In this document: piece by piece, positions 22,537-31,136 of the stretch
How the letters are laid out: the number at the start of each line of letters is the position of its first letter
How positions within the stretch are numbered: position 1 is the stretch's first letter
Source: Roseburia sp. CAG:10041_57
GTDB taxonomy: Bacteria; Bacillota; Clostridia; Lachnospirales; Lachnospiraceae
DNA length: 38,361 nt
Assembly (NCBI GenBank): GCA_001916965.1
Contig: MNTL01000069.1
Span: 1 to 38,361, forward strand
Reading direction: 5' to 3'
Made by a program: the position numbers and the translations under genes
Notes under the pieces: model-generated
What the model was told of the DNA's origin: nothing
Database searches by the model: none
The model's input: only the letters and a program-made list of their open reading frames with translations

Positions 22537-23511
22537 ATGTCCAAAGAGATTAAGTGCATTGGTGTGTTGACAAGTGGTGGAGATGCACCGGGTATGAATG
22601 CAGCAATCCGTGCAGTTGTTAGAAAAGCAATTTCTAATGGCGTTACGGTAAAGGGTATTAAGAGAGGTTACGCAGGTCTTTTAAATGAAGAGATCGTTGA
22701 CATGCAGAAGCAGAACGTTTCTGATATTATTCAGCGTGGCGGTACAATTCTTGGCACAGCTCGTTGTCTGGAATTCAAGGAGCCGGATGTACAGGCCCAT
22801 GCAGCAGACATCTGTAGAAAGCACGGTATCGATGGCTTGGTAGTAATTGGTGGTGACGGTTCTTATCGTGGTGCGCAGGCACTTGCAAGAAATGGAATCA
22901 ATACCATTGGTCTTCCTGGTACAATCGACCTTGATATTGCATGTACAGAATATACCATTGGATTTGATACAGCAATCAACACAGCGATGGAAGCCATTGA
23001 TAAGGTAAGAGATACCTCTTCATCCCATGAGAGATGTTCTATCATCGAAGTTATGGGACGTAACGCAGGTTACATTGCTCTGTGGACAGGCGTAGCAAAT
23101 GGTGCAGAGGATATCCTTCTTCCTGAGAAATATGATTATAACGAGCAGGAACTGATTAACAATATCATTGCCAGCAGAAAACGTGGTAAGACTCACCATA
23201 TCATTGTAAATGCAGAGGGTATTGGACATTCCACATCTATGGCTAAGAGAATTGAAGCAGCTACAGGTATTGAGACTCGTGCAACAATTCTTGGCTACTT
23301 ACAGCGTGGCGGCAGCCCTACATGTAAAGACCGTTTCTATGCTTCTATCATGGGTGCATATGCAGCAGATATTCTGTGTGCAGGTAAGTCCAACCGTGTT
23401 GTAGCATACAAGCATGGCGAATTTGTGGACTTCGACATTGAAGAAGCATTGAACATGGAGAAGACAATTAACGAATATCAGTACGATATCTGCAGAAAGT
23501 TATCCAGATAA
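22537..23511 (+). CDS. pfkA: ATP-dependent 6-phosphofructokinase
   Basis: A 324-residue glycolytic enzyme that converts fructose 6-phosphate and ATP to fructose 1,6-bisphosphate. Motifs are the N-terminal GVLTSGGDAPGMNAAIR, GGDGS (105-109, glycine at 108 indicating ATP rather than pyrophosphate), PGTID-L-D (128-133, with catalytic aspartates 131 and 133), MGRNAGYIA and LGYLQRGGSP. The residue between the two aspartates is Leu where the textbook bacterial enzyme has Asn. The ATG follows AGGAGG by 8 bases. It is monocistronic, with a terminator at 23541. Length is normal for the bacterial tetrameric enzyme. Confidence 0.96.
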   Translation: MSKEIKCIGVLTSGGDAPGMNAAIRAVVRKAISNGVTVKGIKRGYAGLLNEEIVDMQKQNVSDIIQRGGTILGTARCLEFKEPDVQAHAADICRKHGIDGLVVIGGDGSYRGAQALARNGINTIGLPGTIDLDIACTEYTIGFDTAINTAMEAIDKVRDTSSSHERCSIIEVMGRNAGYIALWTGVANGAEDILLPEKYDYNEQELINNIIASRKRGKTHHIIVNAEGIGHSTSMAKRIEAATGIETRATILGYLQRGGSPTCKDRFYASIMGAYAADILCAGKSNRVVAYKHGEFVDFDIEEALNMEKTINEYQYDICRKLSR

Positions 23512-23540
23512 TCTGGTTTAATAAATAAAATGCAATGATA

Positions 23541-23579
23541 CAATCCGAAGATAAGATTCTTATTTTCGGATTGTTTTTG
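23541..23579 (+). terminator. Terminator of pfkA
   Basis: CAATCCGAA and TTCGGATTG with an inner ATAAG/CTTAT extension, then TTTTTG. The -35 of the next promoter lies in its 3' side. Confidence 0.85.
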
Positions 23580-23599
23580 TTAGGGTGGATTGCTATAAT
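23571..23599 (+). promoter_or_regulatory. Promoter of the trkH operon
   Basis: TTGTTT (23571-23576), 17 bp, TATAAT (23594-23599), with an extended TGC before the -10. Transcription would start near 23606, which excludes the GTG at 23585 as the trkH start. Confidence 0.75.
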
Positions 23600-23635
23600 G
23601 AGCCTAGTACACCGTATAAAGGAGATAACAGGGAG

Positions 23636-24982
23636 TTGAAAAAACAAAATAAAAACAAAATTAAACGTTCAACTACCAGACTGGTTGCGTTAGGATTTGC
23701 TTTGATCATAGTGATTGGTACAATGCTGTTGAGCCTGCCAATTTCCGTGCGCTCAGGGCAGCCCAATATCATGAATGCACTTTTTACAGCGACTTCAGCG
23801 ACTTGTGTGACAGGACTGATCGTAGCAGACACATATCAGAACTGGACTACGTTTGGAATTATCGTGATTTTCACGTTGATTCAGATAGGTGGACTGGGAT
23901 TTATGACGATAGGTGTCTATATCTCTATTATCCTGAAGAAGAAGATAGGATTAAAACAGCGTGAGAATCTGCAGGAAAGTGTGAATTCCATGGAGATAGC
24001 AGGGGTAGTAAGACTTGCACGGAAGATTGTGCAGGGAACTTTCTTAATAGAAGGAATCGGAGCACTGCTGTTATCGACCAGGTTTATTCCACGATTCGGA
24101 TTACAGCGTGGAATTGCTTTTTCTATTTTTCATGCAGTGTCTGCTTTTTGCAATGCAGGATTTGACCTGATGGGATATGAAGAGGCTTATGCGTCACTGG
24201 TGTCCTTTGAAGGAGATGTTCTGGTCAATATGGTGGTCATGTTCCTGATTCTGACCGGAGGTATCGGCTTTATTGTATGGGATGACCTGATGCGTAACAA
24301 ATGGCATTTTAAGAAATATCTGCTTCATACGAAGATTGTTTTAACGTTTACAATCGGGTTGACGGTCATTGCAACGATTGCTTTTCTGGTTCTTGAGAAG
24401 CATGGAGTACTGGCTGGATTAACTCCGGTGGAAAAAGCATTGGGTGCAGCCTTTTGCTCTGTAACACCAAGAACGGCAGGGTTTAATACCACAGATGTGG
24501 CAGGACTTTCCAATGCAGGTAAGCTGTTGACGATATTGCTGATGTTTATAGGCGGAAGCCCAGGCTCTACAGCAGGTGGTGCCAAGACGACAACGATTGT
24601 GGTATTGCTTCTGTATGCTGTGGCAATGATACGAAATCACGAAGATATCAATCTGTTTGGAAGACGGCTGACAGATGATGTGGTAAAGAAGGCAAATGCA
24701 GTTGTAGTGACGAATTTTATGCTGGCTGCGCTGGCAGCGGTCATCATTATGGCGATGCAGCCTTTTGATATGGCAGATGTGCTGTTGGAAGTATTCTCAG
24801 CAATCAACACAGTGGGAATGAGTACGGGTATAACCAGAGATTTGAACACCGTGTCACGGTTGATTCTGATTGTATTAATGTATTGTGGGCGATTGGGAAG
24901 TTTGTCTTTTGCACTGGTATTTGCCCAGAAAAACACATCAGATACCATCAGGCTTCCGCAGGAAAAGATTATAGTAGGATAG
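23636..24982 (+). CDS. trkH: TrkH/KtrB-type potassium uptake membrane protein
   Basis: A 448-residue ion-conducting subunit with about eight to ten membrane segments and four pore-loop-like repeats: TATSATCVTGL, FHAVSAFCNAGFDL, CSVTPRTAGFNTTD and FSAINTVGMSTGI. These TxxxTxGx and xNAGF sites form the potassium filter. The start is probably TTG 23636 (LKKQNKN), 11 bases after AAAGGAG, since the predicted transcription start is near 23606. It forms a complex with the following TrkA/KtrA protein, nine bases downstream. Short length favours a KtrB-like system; sodium or potassium coupling is not determined. Confidence 0.9.
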   Translation: MKKQNKNKIKRSTTRLVALGFALIIVIGTMLLSLPISVRSGQPNIMNALFTATSATCVTGLIVADTYQNWTTFGIIVIFTLIQIGGLGFMTIGVYISIILKKKIGLKQRENLQESVNSMEIAGVVRLARKIVQGTFLIEGIGALLLSTRFIPRFGLQRGIAFSIFHAVSAFCNAGFDLMGYEEAYASLVSFEGDVLVNMVVMFLILTGGIGFIVWDDLMRNKWHFKKYLLHTKIVLTFTIGLTVIATIAFLVLEKHGVLAGLTPVEKALGAAFCSVTPRTAGFNTTDVAGLSNAGKLLTILLMFIGGSPGSTAGGAKTTTIVVLLLYAVAMIRNHEDINLFGRRLTDDVVKKANAVVVTNFMLAALAAVIIMAMQPFDMADVLLEVFSAINTVGMSTGITRDLNTVSRLILIVLMYCGRLGSLSFALVFAQKNTSDTIRLPQEKIIVG

Positions 24983-24991
24983 GAGAACGCA

Positions 24992-25663
24992 ATGAAATCA
25001 ATATTGATTATTGGGATGGGATGTTTTGGACATCATCTGGCGAAGAACTTTCTGGAAAATGGACATGACGTCATGATTATAGATGAGAATGAAGAAGCTA
25101 TTGAGGATATGGTGCCATATGCTACCAGCTCCAAGATTGGTGACTGCACCAGGGAAGAAGTATTAAAGACAATAGGTGTGAGGAATTTTGATGCTGTATT
25201 TGTCTGCATAGGTACGAATTTCCAGAGCAGTCTGGAGATTACCAGTCTGGTAAAGGAACTGGGGGCTAAGCGGGTCATCAGTAAAGTGACCAGGGATATT
25301 CAGGCGAAGTTCCTGCTGCGCAACGGGGCAGATGAGGTAATCTATCCGGATAAGGACATTGCGGAGAAATGGGCAGAGCGTTACAGCCTGGATAATATAT
25401 TTGACTATATTGATCTCCCTGGCCCTTATGGAATCTATGAGATCAGTCCTTTGCAGGAATGGGTAGGTAAGAGCATCAGAGAGTCTAACATTGCTGCAAA
25501 ATACAAGGTGTCCATTCTTGGCATCCGCAGGAGTGGGGATGAGGAAATGAATATCATGCCTTCAGCGGATTATGTGATTCAGGATAAAGAACACCTCATG
25601 GTCATGGCACACAATGATGTGGCAGCCAGACTTTTGGACACAAGGAAAAAGCATAGGAAATAA
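24992..25663 (+). CDS. trkA: TrkA/KtrA-type regulator of potassium uptake
   Basis: A 223-residue cytoplasmic ring subunit. An N-terminal RCK/TrkA_N Rossmann domain (1-130) has the nucleotide-binding IIGMGCFGHHLAKNF glycine pattern and an acidic residue at the end of strand 2 (MIIDENEE). A TrkA_C domain (about 140-218) follows. It binds NAD(H), ATP or ADP and gates the TrkH/KtrB pore. AGGAGA lies 5 bases before the ATG. It lies directly after trkH in one operon. Confidence 0.92.
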   Translation: MKSILIIGMGCFGHHLAKNFLENGHDVMIIDENEEAIEDMVPYATSSKIGDCTREEVLKTIGVRNFDAVFVCIGTNFQSSLEITSLVKELGAKRVISKVTRDIQAKFLLRNGADEVIYPDKDIAEKWAERYSLDNIFDYIDLPGPYGIYEISPLQEWVGKSIRESNIAAKYKVSILGIRRSGDEEMNIMPSADYVIQDKEHLMVMAHNDVAARLLDTRKKHRK

Positions 25664-25692
25664 GTATAAGAAATAAACACAGGGAGATTAGA

Positions 25693-26481
25693 ATGATAAC
25701 AAGCGCTTCAAATCAGAAAATGAAGAATTTAATGGCATTATGCCAGAAATCCAAGGAGCGGCGCACACAGCAGTCTTTTATTGTAGAGGGATCTAAGATG
25801 TTTCTGGAAGCGCCACAGGCGTGGATTAAGGAAGTCTATGTATCAGAGAGCTTCTTGGCAAAGTGCAGCTTTAAGGATTGCCTCAAGACGACAGGCTATG
25901 AGATAGTATCTGATGATGTATTTAAAAGAGTTGCAGATACCAGAACACCACAGGGAATCCTGAGTGTATTAAAGACACCGCACTATGAACTGGAACAGTT
26001 GCTGACGCAAAAGGCACCACTTCTGGTTATATTGGAGGATCTGCAGGACCCGGGCAATCTTGGTACGATTCTGAGAGCGGCAGAGGGCGCGGGAGTAGAT
26101 GGCGTCATTATGACAAAAGACACGGTGGACATCTTTAATCCCAAGGTAATCAGAGCCACGATGGGATCAATCTACAGAATGCCTTTTTATCAGACAACGG
26201 ATCTGAAGGACACAATCTACACGTTGAAAAATAAAGGAATCCAGGTCTATGCAGCACATCTTGAGGACAGTGTATGTTATGATGAGGCAGACTATCGTGT
26301 TGGAACAGCATTTCTTATTGGTAATGAAGGAAACGGATTGAAGAGAGAGACAGCAGATGCGGCAACGAGATATATTAAGATTCCCATGTTAGGACAGGTG
26401 GAATCACTTAATGCGGCAATGGCAACCTCTATATTGATGTATGAGGCAGCCAGACAAAGGCGAGAAAGGCAGGGTTATTAA
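25693..26481 (+). CDS. SpoU/TrmH-family RNA 2'-O-methyltransferase (RlmB-like)
   Basis: A 262-residue SPOUT methyltransferase. An N-terminal substrate-binding part (about 1-95, with FIVEGSKMFLEAP) precedes the knotted catalytic domain. Motifs are LEDLQDPGNLGTILRAAEGAG (motif 1, with the conserved Asn-Leu-Gly and Arg), FLIGNEGNGL (motif 2) and IPMLGQVESLNAAMATSILMYE (motif 3). It methylates ribose in rRNA or tRNA; exact target (such as 23S G2251) is not fixed by sequence. GGGAG precedes the ATG. It is third in the trkH-trkA-rlmB-proC cluster, with proC beginning one base after its stop. Confidence 0.9.
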   Translation: MITSASNQKMKNLMALCQKSKERRTQQSFIVEGSKMFLEAPQAWIKEVYVSESFLAKCSFKDCLKTTGYEIVSDDVFKRVADTRTPQGILSVLKTPHYELEQLLTQKAPLLVILEDLQDPGNLGTILRAAEGAGVDGVIMTKDTVDIFNPKVIRATMGSIYRMPFYQTTDLKDTIYTLKNKGIQVYAAHLEDSVCYDEADYRVGTAFLIGNEGNGLKRETADAATRYIKIPMLGQVESLNAAMATSILMYEAARQRRERQGY

Positions 26482-26482
26482 A

Positions 26483-27277
26483 ATGAAGATTGGTTTTATA
26501 GGTCTGGGAAATATGGCGAATGCCATGATCGGTGGAATTCTTGCAAAAGGATTGTATACAAAAGACGAGCTGATCGGTTCTTCTAAAACGGAAGCGACTG
26601 CTGAACGTATACATGAGAAATACGGTATTAAAACATGCACGGATAATGCGGCGATTGCCAAAGAGGCAGATGCTGTTGTATTGGCAGTAAAGCCTGTCTT
26701 TTTCCCGGAAGTGATTGCGGAAATTAAGGAGTTTGTAACAAATGACACGCTTGTCATTTCTATTGCAGCAGGTAAGAGCCTTGACTGGATTGAGAAGGAA
26801 TTCGGTAAGGCAATCCGTCTGGTAAGATGTATGCCGAATGTACCTGCGCTTGTTGGAGAAGCATGTACCGGTGTATGCATTAATAATACAGTCACAAAAG
26901 AAGATGAGAAGCTTGCTCTTGAATTGATGGAGAGCTTCGGCAAGGCAAGTTTGATACCGGAGAGACTGATGGATGCGGTAATTGGTGTCAGTGGCAGTTC
27001 ACCGGCGTATGTATTCATGTTCATAGAAGCTATGGCAGATGCGGCAGTACAGGCGGGAATGCCAAGAAGCCAGGCATATGAATTTGCAGCGCAGTCCGTA
27101 ATGGGAAGTGCAAAGATGGTTCTTGAGACCGGCAAGCACCCGGCAGAACTCAAAGATATGGTATGCTCTCCTGCGGGAACTACTATCGAAGCGGTGAAAG
27201 TTCTGGAAGAGAAAGGATTTCGTGCAGCTGTTATGGATGCCATGGAAGCCTGCGTCAACAAATCAAAATCCATGTAA
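26483..27277 (+). CDS. proC: Pyrroline-5-carboxylate reductase
   Basis: A 264-residue enzyme for the last step of proline synthesis, reducing pyrroline-5-carboxylate with NAD(P)H. Features are the N-terminal Rossmann GFIGLGNMANAMIGG, the VLAVKP strand, VRCMPNVPALVGEA and the C-terminal family signature region (VSGSSPAYVFMFIEAMADAAVQAGM ... SPAGTTIEAV). ATG 26483 is chosen because it gives MKIGFIG at the usual position; an earlier in-frame ATG (26441) lies in rlmB. An AAAGGCAGGG site precedes it. It is the last gene of the cluster. No proA/proB genes are in the window. Confidence 0.95.
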   Translation: MKIGFIGLGNMANAMIGGILAKGLYTKDELIGSSKTEATAERIHEKYGIKTCTDNAAIAKEADAVVLAVKPVFFPEVIAEIKEFVTNDTLVISIAAGKSLDWIEKEFGKAIRLVRCMPNVPALVGEACTGVCINNTVTKEDEKLALELMESFGKASLIPERLMDAVIGVSGSSPAYVFMFIEAMADAAVQAGMPRSQAYEFAAQSVMGSAKMVLETGKHPAELKDMVCSPAGTTIEAVKVLEEKGFRAAVMDAMEACVNKSKSM

Positions 27278-27308
27278 TTTTTTGTGAAAAGTGCATAGAA
27301 AAGACAGA

Positions 27309-27346
27309 CAAAGAGTCCGTTCACTTGACAAGTGGTGGACTCTTTG
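27309..27346 (+). terminator. Hairpin terminator after proC
   Basis: CAAAGAGTCC and GGACTCTTTG with an inner CACTT/AAGTG extension, 31 bases after proC. The tail CTATTATATAAAAT is only moderately T-rich. Confidence 0.65.
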
Positions 27347-27441
27347 CTATTATATAAAATCGTAATGATGTTAACAAAAACGTAACATTTGTTATAAGAT
27401 TGTATTAAGAACGAAAAGACTTTGAAAAATTGGAGAAAACT

Positions 27442-28605
27442 ATGGAAACAAATCTTAGAAAATGGAGTTCCATGCTATATGTACTGTGTCTGGCAATGGT
27501 AATGACAATGATGCCTATTACTACAGATGCTGCTGAGACACGGGATTTGGTAGTGACAACATCTACTAAGAAGCAACAGGATACTTCAATAGAGCAGTTG
27601 AATGCAGGAGCTGCCGTTCTGGTAGATGTGGATGTGGCAATGAATGATGCAGAGCTTACCACATTGGTCAGAAAGCAGACCTCAGATATTGCTCCGATCC
27701 ATGCAATGGATGAGAAGGACACGGAATCTACACTTGTTATGGCAAAAGTTAATCAGTATGTTAATATACGTAAAGAGCCGAACCAGGATTCTGAGAAAGT
27801 CGGAGTATTATACAAGGATTGCGGTGGCGACATTCTGCAGCGCCAGGACAGCTGGACCAAGATTCAGTCCGGCGATGTGACAGGATGGGTCAGCGATGAT
27901 TACCTGTATTTTGGAGAAGAAGCACAGAAGGAAGCAAAAGAAGTCGGTATTCTGACAGCCTATTCAGAGACAGAGACACTTCGTGTCAGAAAAGAAGCAA
28001 GCCTGGATTCAGGAGTGCTTGGATTACTGGCTATGGGCGAAGCTGTAGAAGCAATAGAGGAAGACGGTGACTGGGTAAGCATCAATTATGAAGGTGAGAC
28101 CGGTTATGTGGCTGCTGAATATGTGAAGGTAGAGTTTGATCTGGATACAGCAGAGTCTGTAGAAGCAATCCAGGCAAGAGAGGCAGCGGAGAAGGAAGCA
28201 GCCAGAGCGCAGGCAGCAGCAGAGAGAGAAGCAACACGTAAGCAGCAGAAGGAAGCAGTTCTGACATCCGCATCTGAGTTGAATATCCTTGCAGCCCTTG
28301 TACAGTGTGAAGCAGGTGGAGAGAGCTATGAGGGACAGCTTGCAGTGGCATCTGTTGTTATGAACCGTGTCAGATGTGGGGCATATCCTAATACGATTAC
28401 AGATGTAATCTATGCATCAGGTCAGTTCTCGCCGGCTAACTCAACGAAGATGAGCAATCTGGCATTGAGTGGTAATATCAAAGCCAGCTGTCTTCAGGCA
28501 GCACAGGAAGCAATCAACGGCAACTGCAATATCGGAGATGCACTGCATTTCAGAAGAGCAGGGAACAAAGATGGCATTATTATTGGAAATCATGTATTCT
28601 GGTAA
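27442..28605 (+). CDS. Secreted SleB/CwlJ-type cell-wall hydrolase with two SH3 domains
   Basis: A 387-residue secreted protein. A signal peptide (about 1-30, cut near TTDAAET) is followed by a linker, two bacterial SH3 domains (about 92-155 with VNIRKEPNQDSEKVG, and about 165-230 with LRVRKEASLDSGVLG), an Ala/Glu/Arg-rich helix (about 235-275) and a Hydrolase_2 domain (about 280-387). The last contains ALVQCEAGGESYEGQLAVASVVMNR, the SleB/CwlJ family core with its Glu. It would hydrolyse peptidoglycan, perhaps spore cortex in germination. ATG 27442 follows GGAG by 6 bases; a TTG at 27430 is upstream of that site. It is monocistronic with two tandem terminators. Confidence 0.88.
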   Translation: METNLRKWSSMLYVLCLAMVMTMMPITTDAAETRDLVVTTSTKKQQDTSIEQLNAGAAVLVDVDVAMNDAELTTLVRKQTSDIAPIHAMDEKDTESTLVMAKVNQYVNIRKEPNQDSEKVGVLYKDCGGDILQRQDSWTKIQSGDVTGWVSDDYLYFGEEAQKEAKEVGILTAYSETETLRVRKEASLDSGVLGLLAMGEAVEAIEEDGDWVSINYEGETGYVAAEYVKVEFDLDTAESVEAIQAREAAEKEAARAQAAAEREATRKQQKEAVLTSASELNILAALVQCEAGGESYEGQLAVASVVMNRVRCGAYPNTITDVIYASGQFSPANSTKMSNLALSGNIKASCLQAAQEAINGNCNIGDALHFRRAGNKDGIIIGNHVFW

Positions 28606-28614
28606 TTCAGATTT

Positions 28615-28646
28615 AAAGTGCAGATATTTACATCTGCACTTTTTGT
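28615..28646 (+). terminator. First terminator after the cell-wall hydrolase gene
   Basis: AAAGTGCAGAT and ATCTGCACTTT form an 11-bp stem with loop ATTTAC, then TTG. It begins 10 bases after the stop codon. Confidence 0.85.
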
Positions 28647-28651
28647 TATGG

Positions 28652-28678
28652 GAGTCCTGTGCGGACTCTTTGTTTTTC
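28652..28678 (+). terminator. Second, tandem terminator
   Basis: GAGTCC and GGACTC pair around TGTGC, followed by TTTGTTTTTC. The stem GAGTCC/GGACTC also occurs in the proC terminator. Confidence 0.7.
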
Positions 28679-28707
28679 TTGCCCAGATACATAAAACGTA
28701 GTACAAT
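28679..28707 (+). promoter_or_regulatory. Promoter of argF
   Basis: TTGCCC (28679-28684) and TACAAT (28702-28707) are 17 bp apart, giving a leader of about 38 bases. Confidence 0.65.
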
Positions 28708-28751
28708 GGAGCTATTCTGAATAGTTACCAACATTTGAAGGAGGAGAAGTT

Positions 28752-29741
28752 ATGGATTTAAAAGGACGTCATTTTTTAACACTTAAAGATTATACACCGG
28801 AAGAGATTGTATATCTTTTGGATTTGGCTGCTTCCTACAAGGAGAAGAAGAAGAAGGGAATCCTTCATGACACACTTCGTGGTAAGAACGTAGCACTTAT
28901 TTTTGAAAAGACAAGTACAAGAACCAGATGCTCCTTTGAAGTGGCAGCACATGATCTGGGAATGGGAACAACTTATCTTGACCCTACAGGATCTCAGATT
29001 GGTAAGAAAGAAAGTATTGCCGATACAGCAAGAGTATTGGGAAGAATGTATGAAGGTATTGAATATAGAGGTTTTGAACAGACTATCGTAGAGGAACTGG
29101 CAAAATATGCAGGTGTACCTGTATGGAATGGTCTGACCAATGAATATCACCCTACACAGATGTTAGCAGATATGCTTACGATCAGAGAGCATTTTGGTAC
29201 ACTCAAGGGAATTAAACTGACTTATATGGGAGACGCCCGCTACAATATGGGTAATTCCCTGATGATTGCATGCTCCAAGTTAGGCATGCATTTTACTGCA
29301 TGTACAGCGAAAGAATATTTCCCGGCTGCAGAGCTTGTAGCACAGTGCCAGGAATATGCCAAGGAATCAGGTGCTACCATTACACTTACAGAGGATGTGG
29401 ATGCAGGTACTAAGAATGTGGATGTTATTTATACAGATGTATGGGTATCTATGGGTGAGCCTGAGGAAGTATGGGCAGAACGTATCAAAGTCCTTTCCCC
29501 TTATAAGGTTACAAGCGATGTAATGCGCAATGCCGGAGAAAAGGCAATCTTCCTGCATTGTCTGCCTGCTTTCCATGATCTGAAGACCAAGATCGGTAAG
29601 GAACAGGGAGAAAAGTATGGATTTACAGATCTGGAAGTAACAGATGAAGTATTTGAATCTGCACAGTCTCTTGTCTTTGATGAGGCAGAGAACCGTATGC
29701 ATACCATTAAAGCTGTCATGGCAGCTACTCTGGGGGCATAA
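28752..29741 (+). CDS. argF: Ornithine carbamoyltransferase
   Basis: A 329-residue enzyme that makes citrulline from ornithine and carbamoyl phosphate. Signature sites are STRTRCSFE (55-63, carbamoyl phosphate binding), the HPTQ motif in EYHPTQMLADMLTI, DVWVSMG (ornithine-binding SMG loop) and FLHCLPAFHD (catalytic Cys). AAGGAGGAG lies 7 bases before the ATG. No other arginine or arginine-deiminase genes are adjacent, so a biosynthetic (argF) or catabolic (arcB) role is not settled; I favour biosynthesis since no arcA or arcC is nearby. It begins a run of closely spaced genes through dusB. Confidence 0.95.
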   Translation: MDLKGRHFLTLKDYTPEEIVYLLDLAASYKEKKKKGILHDTLRGKNVALIFEKTSTRTRCSFEVAAHDLGMGTTYLDPTGSQIGKKESIADTARVLGRMYEGIEYRGFEQTIVEELAKYAGVPVWNGLTNEYHPTQMLADMLTIREHFGTLKGIKLTYMGDARYNMGNSLMIACSKLGMHFTACTAKEYFPAAELVAQCQEYAKESGATITLTEDVDAGTKNVDVIYTDVWVSMGEPEEVWAERIKVLSPYKVTSDVMRNAGEKAIFLHCLPAFHDLKTKIGKEQGEKYGFTDLEVTDEVFESAQSLVFDEAENRMHTIKAVMAATLGA

Positions 29742-29746
29742 GATAT

Positions 29747-30730
29747 ATGAACAAGGAAGAGATTGTCCGTCTTTTGAAAGAGAAGGATGATTATGTCAGC
29801 GGACAGGAATTATGTGAGTATTTTGGTGTATCCAGAACTGCTGTGTGGAAGGCAATCAAACAGCTGGAAAAGGATGGATATCAGATCGAAGCAGTCAATA
29901 ATAAAGGATATCGTCTGACGGAAAGTGATGATATGATGTCTGCAATTGAGATCAGCGCTAATATAGATACAAAATGGGTAGCAAGAAATCTCGTTTACCA
30001 TAAAGAGACAGGTTCCACCAATCTGGATGTAAAGGCACTGGCAGAAGAGGGCAAACCAGAGGGTACTCTGGTAGTGGCTGACATGCAGACAACAGGAAGA
30101 GGCAGAAGAGGCAGAGCCTGGATATCTCCTTCAGGAGAAGCCATTTATATGTCTTTGCTGCTTCGACCGGACTGCAACCCGGATAAGGCATCTGCACTGA
30201 CGCTGGTCATGGCACTGGCGGTTGTGGAGGCTTTGGAAGAGATTGACCCTGACGGCTGTGGTATCAAGTGGCCCAATGATGTCGTGATAAATGGGAAAAA
30301 GGTATGCGGTATTCTGACAGAGATGAGTGCCGAGCTGGATGCAATACATTATGTCGTAGTAGGAGTTGGTATCAATGTGAACCAGCCGTCTTTTGAGGGA
30401 GAGCTGGCTGACAGGGCAACTTCACTTTACATGGAGCTTGGACATAAAGTGAACCGTTCCAGATTCATTGCAAGAGTCATGCATTATTTTGAACAGGAAT
30501 ACGAGATATTCCAGAAGACATATGATTTGTCAGGGCTGGTAGATACTTACAACAAATATCTGTTGAATAGAGAAAAGAAAGTGCGTGTCCTTGATCCTAA
30601 GGGTGAATACGAAGGAATCGCCCGCAGTATCAATGAGAAGGGAGAGCTTCTGGTTGAGAAAGAGGATGGAGAGATTATTGCCGTGTATGCCGGTGAAGTA
30701 TCAGTCAGAGGCATATATGGATATGTATAA
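29747..30730 (+). CDS. birA: Bifunctional biotin ligase/biotin operon repressor
   Basis: A 327-residue protein. An N-terminal winged helix (about 1-60, with SGQELCEYFGVSRTAVWKAIKQL) is followed by the ligase domain with ETGSTN, GRGRRGRAW (ATP/biotin loop, near 111-119), KWPNDV and a C-terminal SH3-like domain. It attaches biotin to carboxylases and can repress biotin genes. The start lies 5 bases after the argF stop with only a weak GGGGG site, so it is probably translated by coupling. No biotin synthesis genes lie here. Confidence 0.95.
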   Translation: MNKEEIVRLLKEKDDYVSGQELCEYFGVSRTAVWKAIKQLEKDGYQIEAVNNKGYRLTESDDMMSAIEISANIDTKWVARNLVYHKETGSTNLDVKALAEEGKPEGTLVVADMQTTGRGRRGRAWISPSGEAIYMSLLLRPDCNPDKASALTLVMALAVVEALEEIDPDGCGIKWPNDVVINGKKVCGILTEMSAELDAIHYVVVGVGINVNQPSFEGELADRATSLYMELGHKVNRSRFIARVMHYFEQEYEIFQKTYDLSGLVDTYNKYLLNREKKVRVLDPKGEYEGIARSINEKGELLVEKEDGEIIAVYAGEVSVRGIYGYV

Positions 30731-30751
30731 TTAGGAAAAGGCTGGTAAACA

Positions 30752-31120
30752 ATGGAAAATCAGGATAAGCGAGTTGTGCTTTGTGGTGCAAACGCATATG
30801 AACAGAAATATTATTTTAATGAGCAGTTTAAGGGAATCCCTCAATCAATACAGGATGAACTGCATATCATCTGTGTACTTTTTACAGAAGAGGTAGGCGG
30901 TGTATTCACAATTGTATTTGAAGAAGATGGAAGTGTAAGCTTTGACACCGAAGCATATGAAGATGACATTCTTTATGACGAGATCAGTAGTGGTCTGTTA
31001 GTGAAGGAAATCAAGGTGCAGAGACAGGAGCTTCTGGAATCCCTGAGTCTGTATTACCGTGTATTTGTCCTTCATGAAAGTGTAGGCGATGCTCTGGATG
31101 CAGAAGAGGATGATAACTGA
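30752..31120 (+). CDS. Small conserved protein of unknown function (DUF6145-like)
   Basis: A 122-residue cytoplasmic protein with no signal or membrane segment. Notable features are the start VVLCGANAYEQKYYFNEQF, a mixed alpha/beta middle (FTIVFEEDGSVSFDTEAYEDD) and an acidic end. It resembles, from memory only, the DUF6145 family found beside coaX in Lachnospiraceae. AGGAAAAGG lies about 11 bases before the ATG. It sits 21 bases after birA and 16 before coaX, so it is in the same operon; function is unknown. Confidence 0.7.
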   Translation: MENQDKRVVLCGANAYEQKYYFNEQFKGIPQSIQDELHIICVLFTEEVGGVFTIVFEEDGSVSFDTEAYEDDILYDEISSGLLVKEIKVQRQELLESLSLYYRVFVLHESVGDALDAEEDDN

Positions 31121-31136
31121 CAGAAAGGATAAAAAT

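Noticed and set aside
23585..23635. GTG start for trkH at 23585
   Set aside because: It overlaps the extended -10 promoter at 23571-23599, so it would lie upstream of the transcription start.
26404..27324. 306-codon minus-strand frame opposite proC
   Set aside because: It mirrors proC, whose product is complete and recognised. The antisense protein is Ser/Ala-rich shadow sequence.
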